The notes beneath the pieces are model-generated. The model was not told the DNA's origin. It ran no database searches and worked only from the letters and a program-made list of their open reading frames with translations. The translations under genes and the position numbers were made by a program. Source: Chara braunii (taxonomy: Eukaryota; Streptophyta; Charophyceae; Charales; Characeae). Taken from it: a stretch of 20,452 nucleotides of DNA. Within the stretch, counting starts at the first letter, position 1; each line of letters begins with the position of its first letter. The stretch is from positions 759,064 to 779,515 of the forward strand of contig BFEA01000145.1 in NCBI GenBank assembly GCA_003427395.1, read 5' to 3'. Positions 17,000 to 20,452 of the stretch are shown piece by piece.

Positions 17000-17000
17000 T
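16942..17000. repeat. (TAG)n trinucleotide repeat
   Basis: About nineteen TAG units with single CAG and TGG variants, just downstream of the helicase 3' repeats, probably beyond or within the 3' untranslated region. Confidence 0.92.
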
Positions 17001-17590
17001 AATGCTGCTGCTCTTGGATCGATCCTATCTATAGCACGGCTCTAGTACAAAAGAGTATGGTTTTCTCCGACGAAGAGAATCTCAGATAGCTGGAGAAAGG
17101 CTTCACTAGAGGTGGCTGTGTCTTGTCTATAGTATATAGTTAGACCGAGTGTCTATAGTTTTACCTTAGGGTTCCTTAGGAGGAGGGTTGTTTAGGCGTC
17201 CCCAAGTTCACAACAAAATTTAGACATGGTCAAAGTCTGCTGATGGGCAGATATGCATTTGGGTGAGTGCCAGACCGAAGGGACACGAAAGTCAGGAAAG
17301 GAGGACGGGGGGGGGGAGGGGAGAGGAAGCAGATATCTTCTTCAGAATTCCGTGAAAATTTTGTTTATTCATCGGTGGTCATTCTTCTTTCGGGATCTAC
17401 TGTTAGTCAAAGTTTGTTTTCAAGAGAAAGAACAAGGTTTCTTCACTTCACTTTTTCCTTCTACTCCCCCTCCCCTCGTGGACACGTCTGCGGTGTGAAG
17501 GGGGAATTTTAGAAGGCCTGCTACACCAAATCTTTTGCCCCTAGCACCTGTTCACAATTGGAGAAGTTCGATCTAACCAAGTTTTGAACA
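17001..17590. other. Unassigned stretch, no recognisable gene
   Basis: A G run (17309-17318) and pyrimidine-rich patches occur. Two overlapping open frames of 81 codons start near 17253 and 17267 but lack motifs or coding context. Confidence 0.4.
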
Positions 17591-17596
17591 CATCAC

Positions 17597-17645
17597 CTTC
17601 CTCCTCCTCCTCCTCCTCCTCCTCCTCCTCCTCCTCCTCCTCCTC
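17597..17645. repeat. (CCT)n trinucleotide repeat
   Basis: A pure run of about sixteen CCT units. It borders the CCTGCCTCCTA-rich spacer region that accompanies the hairpin array. Confidence 0.93.
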
Positions 17646-17781
17646 TCCTTCTTGTTGCTACTGTCATCACAGCGGCCTCCTAACCTGCCCCCTAAAGTGC
17701 CCCCTAACGTGCCCCTAGCCTGCCTCCTAGCCTGCCCCCTAACGTGCCCCATAGCCTGCCTCCTAGCCTGCCTCCTACCTT

Positions 17782-17878
17782 CTTCCCCCCAATACAACGT
17801 ACGGTCATTATAGCTGTATTTAGACTGAAAGATACCCCAAATTCAGTTATAATGACCATACGTTGTATTGGGGGGAAG
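17782..17878. mobile_element. 97-bp hairpin element, copy 1 of 3
   Basis: Arms of about 33 bases (left CTTCCCCCCAATACAACG, right its inverse ending GGGGGGAAG) flank a ~30-base loop. The six-C left arm is matched by six G in the right arm. One or two mismatches occur near CCATACG. Length and terminal inversion fit a MITE. Confidence 0.8.
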
Positions 17879-17929
17879 ACTGTAGCCTGCCTCCTAACCT
17901 GCCTCCTCACCTGACCTGCCTCCTACCTT

Positions 17930-18025
17930 CTTCCCCCGACTACAACGTACGGTCATTATAGCTGTATTTAGGCTGAAAGATACCCCAAATTCAGCTATAA
18001 TGACCGTACGTTGTATTGGGGGAAG
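17930..18025. mobile_element. 96-bp hairpin element, copy 2 of 3
   Basis: The same arms (ACAACGTACGGTCATTATAG and its inverse) are nearly perfectly paired here; the left arm differs at one base (GACTACAAC). It starts 148 bases after copy 1. Confidence 0.8.
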
Positions 18026-18071
18026 ACTGTAGCCTGCCGCCTAACCTGCCTCCTGACCTGCCTCCTACCTT

Positions 18072-18168
18072 CTTCCCCCGAATACAACGTACGGTCATTA
18101 TAGCTGTATTTAGACTGAAGGATACCCAAAATTCAGCTGTAATGACTGTACGTTGTATTTGGGGGAAG
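18072..18168. mobile_element. 97-bp hairpin element, copy 3 of 3
   Basis: The arms match those of copies 1 and 2, with a GAATACAAC left arm facing a GTTGTATTTGG right arm and a few mismatches (GACTGTACG). It starts 142 bases after copy 2. Confidence 0.8.
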
Positions 18169-18215
18169 ACTGTAACCTGCCTCCTCGCCTGCCTCGTACC
18201 CTGCCTCCTGACCAT

Positions 18216-18930
18216 GTGCGTTGAGGGTTTGAAAGTCTGGCTTCCTCTCTACACTGTTGATGGCCAGTAAGGAATTCAGTTGGGGTGAAAAATGGGATGG
18301 TAAAATCAATGATAAAGGACCCAGAGTTGAGCGTTTGACTCCCTTTTGACTCATCGACAGGCAGCAGTTAACCCGGGGTAGGTTAAACCACCAGTACTTG
18401 GCCCAGCTATCGCCCGTGGAAAAAGAGTAGAAACGTTTCTACTTGGATGAATTTGGGCGCTCCTGTAGTGGCCCATACGTTTCCTAAAATCGTGGCTTGT
18501 ATACGCGCATGGCCTGTATATGCGCATGGCCTGTATACGCGCACGACTTCAGGAAGTACTCGTGGTTCAAGTAAAATGAGTTTACATGCAAAGGGACGAA
18601 ACATATGTGGCTCCACCAGGTTCAGCTGTGACCCGTCTCGAAATGAACCTGATGAGAGCAACCAGCAACCAGTCACCATCTGTTTTTTTTTTTGTTTTTT
18701 TTTGAAAAGCCTTAGCTGTCTACTATCCAGATGAGTGCCCGAGCCTAAAAGACTTGGAAGAGAGCTGCAATTATCACAACACAGGTTGTCAATAAATAAG
18801 TTGAACATCAACCTCCCCCCCCAAAAAAAAGAAAAAAGAAGTTGATCCATTCAGCCGAGAACTCGATAATAATGATATGTCCTTGATGCACTATGAAGAT
18901 AGTGCAAGGCTAATTAAAGTGGTCTGTCAA
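18216..18930. other. Unassigned stretch with small repeats, no recognisable gene
   Basis: A 17-bp unit TGGC(T/C)TGTATA(C/T)GCGCA is repeated three times in a row at 18493-18543. T-rich runs lie at 18682-18703 and a C/A run at 18815-18830. Open frames across it carry no recognisable motif. Confidence 0.5.
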
Positions 18931-18933
18931 CGT

Positions 18934-19280
18934 AAAGGGAATGCATGTTGCCCCCCGATTATACCCCCCGCCCCCGCGTAATCGGTGGTGGTCAGGGAGT
19001 AGGGTGGGACGGGCGGTGGGGGGGTTGCAAGTAGTTGCACCTCTCGTCTACTTCCCCCGACCTCCGTCGAGTAGCAGCTGTGGCTATGGCCAACACTCTC
19101 CCACACACCGCACACAACCGACTCACGCTACACTCACGCTCACACCCGTGTTGGTCATAGACCCTACGATGAATACCGATCAGGGATATCACAGCCTGTT
19201 GGCACTAAGCGTGGCACTGGCGGTCATGGGGCTCGAACCCACAACCTCCTGAATGCCACATGCGTGCCGAAGCAAAGTGC
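18934..19280 (-). mobile_element. tRNA-derived SINE, uninterrupted copy
   Basis: It is homologous to 7267-7531 plus 10462-10580, without the LINE. On the minus strand the B box GGTTCGAGCCC (19229-19239) fits the polymerase III consensus exactly, and the flanking GGCATTCAGGAGGTTGTGGG parallels the head of the other copy. The A-box region is more decayed. The far end, around GCATGTTGCCCCCC, corresponds to the tail edge near 7267. No coding capacity. Confidence 0.72.
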
Positions 19281-20300
19281 GCTCTTTTAGTTCATAGATA
19301 TGTGACAATTTATGTGTCGTCACACAGATGCAATCGCACTCGCTTTCACTTCCACTTCACATACATGCAAACAGATGGAGATTCACACTCAGGGCGCCCA
19401 CTCAAAGCTTTTCGAGATATGGAAACCACGAACACAGTTCCGATGCAAGTTCACTTCAGCAAGCTATGGCACATCGGCGCCTGAACATCCCAACCTTCGT
19501 CACTGTGTTCGAACCCACTGTTCACACACGCTCACTCTGGATCACCCTGAATACTAAAAGGGCCTTTACGGATTAGACCCCAGATGAGTACCCCAACAGC
19601 AAGGGGCTCTGTCGGCCAGAACTAAATTGACGAGCAGCAACTCAAAAGACAAAGTTACTGCGGTAAATGTCGCATCCATAATGAAGTGAAAAGTCATTTT
19701 GAAAGGTCACAACAGGTCCTGAACGAACAGGTATTGGACACAATTTTCAAGACTGAGTTAGGGTCATGTCTCCTCGATGAAAAGACATGTCTGTTCGGCA
19801 ACTAGTCAAAGGCCACAGTCCCAGTCCAGTCGTACCCACGAGTCAGTCCTGATTCAGACCAGGAGTCCAAGAGACGGGCCCGATGGCCCAAAGCAGCAGC
19901 AGACCGTGGGAAAAGATACTGGGACACACACTTTGCAACAATCGGTACTGGGCAGGAGTCCCAGACACATTTGAGGCTGAATGCAGGGCCACGCCAGACC
20001 AGTCCAGCACTGTAAAGGACTGGCCAGCCTCCCATTTGGACAGATGCTCACTTCGCATGAGAGTGTGGAAGTGCCGTGGCACTTGTGCGCTAGATGTGTG
20101 TGAGCTTCGCTAGGCTGAAGAGCAGCGCTATGTGGGAAGGAGGAAGAGAGTGCTGGCTAAAGGGAAGGCAGCGATAGCTGCGCCAACACGAGTTGGTATG
20201 TTAGTAGGGATAGTCAGTAGGAGATATCAGTGAGTAGTATTCAGAGTAGATCCTCATGTGATAGGGAGTGTGCATGCATGACGAGTGAGGGTAGACCAGG
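19281..20300. other. Unassigned stretch, no recognisable gene
   Basis: The base composition is balanced and overlapping frames of 65-82 codons exist on both strands (for example 19843-20082 minus and 19883-20113 plus). None shows a domain, repeat or splice structure I can name. CACTTCCACAC/GTGTGGAAGTG-type short inversions are within chance. Confidence 0.4.
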
Positions 20301-20307
20301 ACTATAG

Positions 20308-20452
<145 letters not shown>

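Larger units (their letters stand above)
17670..18215. repeat. CCTGCCTCCTA minisatellite spacer enclosing the hairpin array
   Basis: Degenerate units of roughly 9-11 bases (CCTGCCTCCTA, GTGCCCCCTAA) fill 17680-17780 and the gaps between the three hairpins (17879-17929, 18026-18071) and continue to about 18210. The unit plus one hairpin forms a higher-order repeat with periods of 148 and 142 bases. Confidence 0.75.

Noticed and set aside
17782-18168. Rho-independent terminators
   Set aside because: The stems are too long, repeated in tandem, and in a eukaryotic context with no adjoining T run.

Overview
The window is eukaryotic nuclear DNA from the green lineage. A streptophyte alga of Chara type is my best guess, but that is an inference. 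It rests on plant-type protein matches (an RH25/26/31-like DEAD-box protein with a transit-peptide-like start, and a plant-like ALG5 C-terminus), scattered decayed transposons, long GA/GATA/GT microsatellites, and exon fragments lost in kilobases of repeats. Undetermined bases (7001, 12574-12615) mark it as draft assembly, so small indels could be sequencing errors.

Layout. (1) 1-383: the C-terminal end of a dolichyl-phosphate beta-glucosyltransferase (ALG5) reading through three frames. (2) 384-1320: low-complexity pyrimidine-rich DNA. (3) 1322-3470: a 33-bp satellite, then eight decayed units of a ~230-bp tandem repeat. (4) 3479-6536: a belt of short DNA-transposon derivatives. These are two related hAT-like elements (one with a clean 8-bp target duplication), a ~755-bp near-perfect palindrome, and two Harbinger-like elements. 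(5) 6911-10677: microsatellite, then a tRNA-derived SINE on the minus strand that was split by a 5'-truncated LINE with a 15-bp target duplication. A U6 snRNA-like fragment abuts the SINE head. (6) 10678-12120: mostly unexplained sequence with GT/GA tracts, a short ATG exon candidate and a second, inverted copy of the 122-bp Harbinger-like element. (7) 12400-16878: the only long intact gene, a 1250-codon DEAD-box helicase-like ORF, with a candidate leader intron upstream and two extra decaying copies of its last 63 codons downstream. (8) 16940-20452: microsatellites, three tandem hairpin elements, a second uninterrupted SINE copy, and DNA in which I recognise nothing.

The point that most deserves attention is the helicase-like gene. 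Its fold and family-specific C-terminal extension are readable from end to end, yet nearly every catalytic motif is altered (Walker A Thr to Arg, DEAD to DDTA, SAT to AST, HRxGRxxR to FRVRRSDK) while the frame stays open. It looks like a pseudo-helicase that still makes a protein, with an RGG-rich, acid-tract-rich N-terminal half. I see no operon-like or pathway link between it and the ALG5 fragment.
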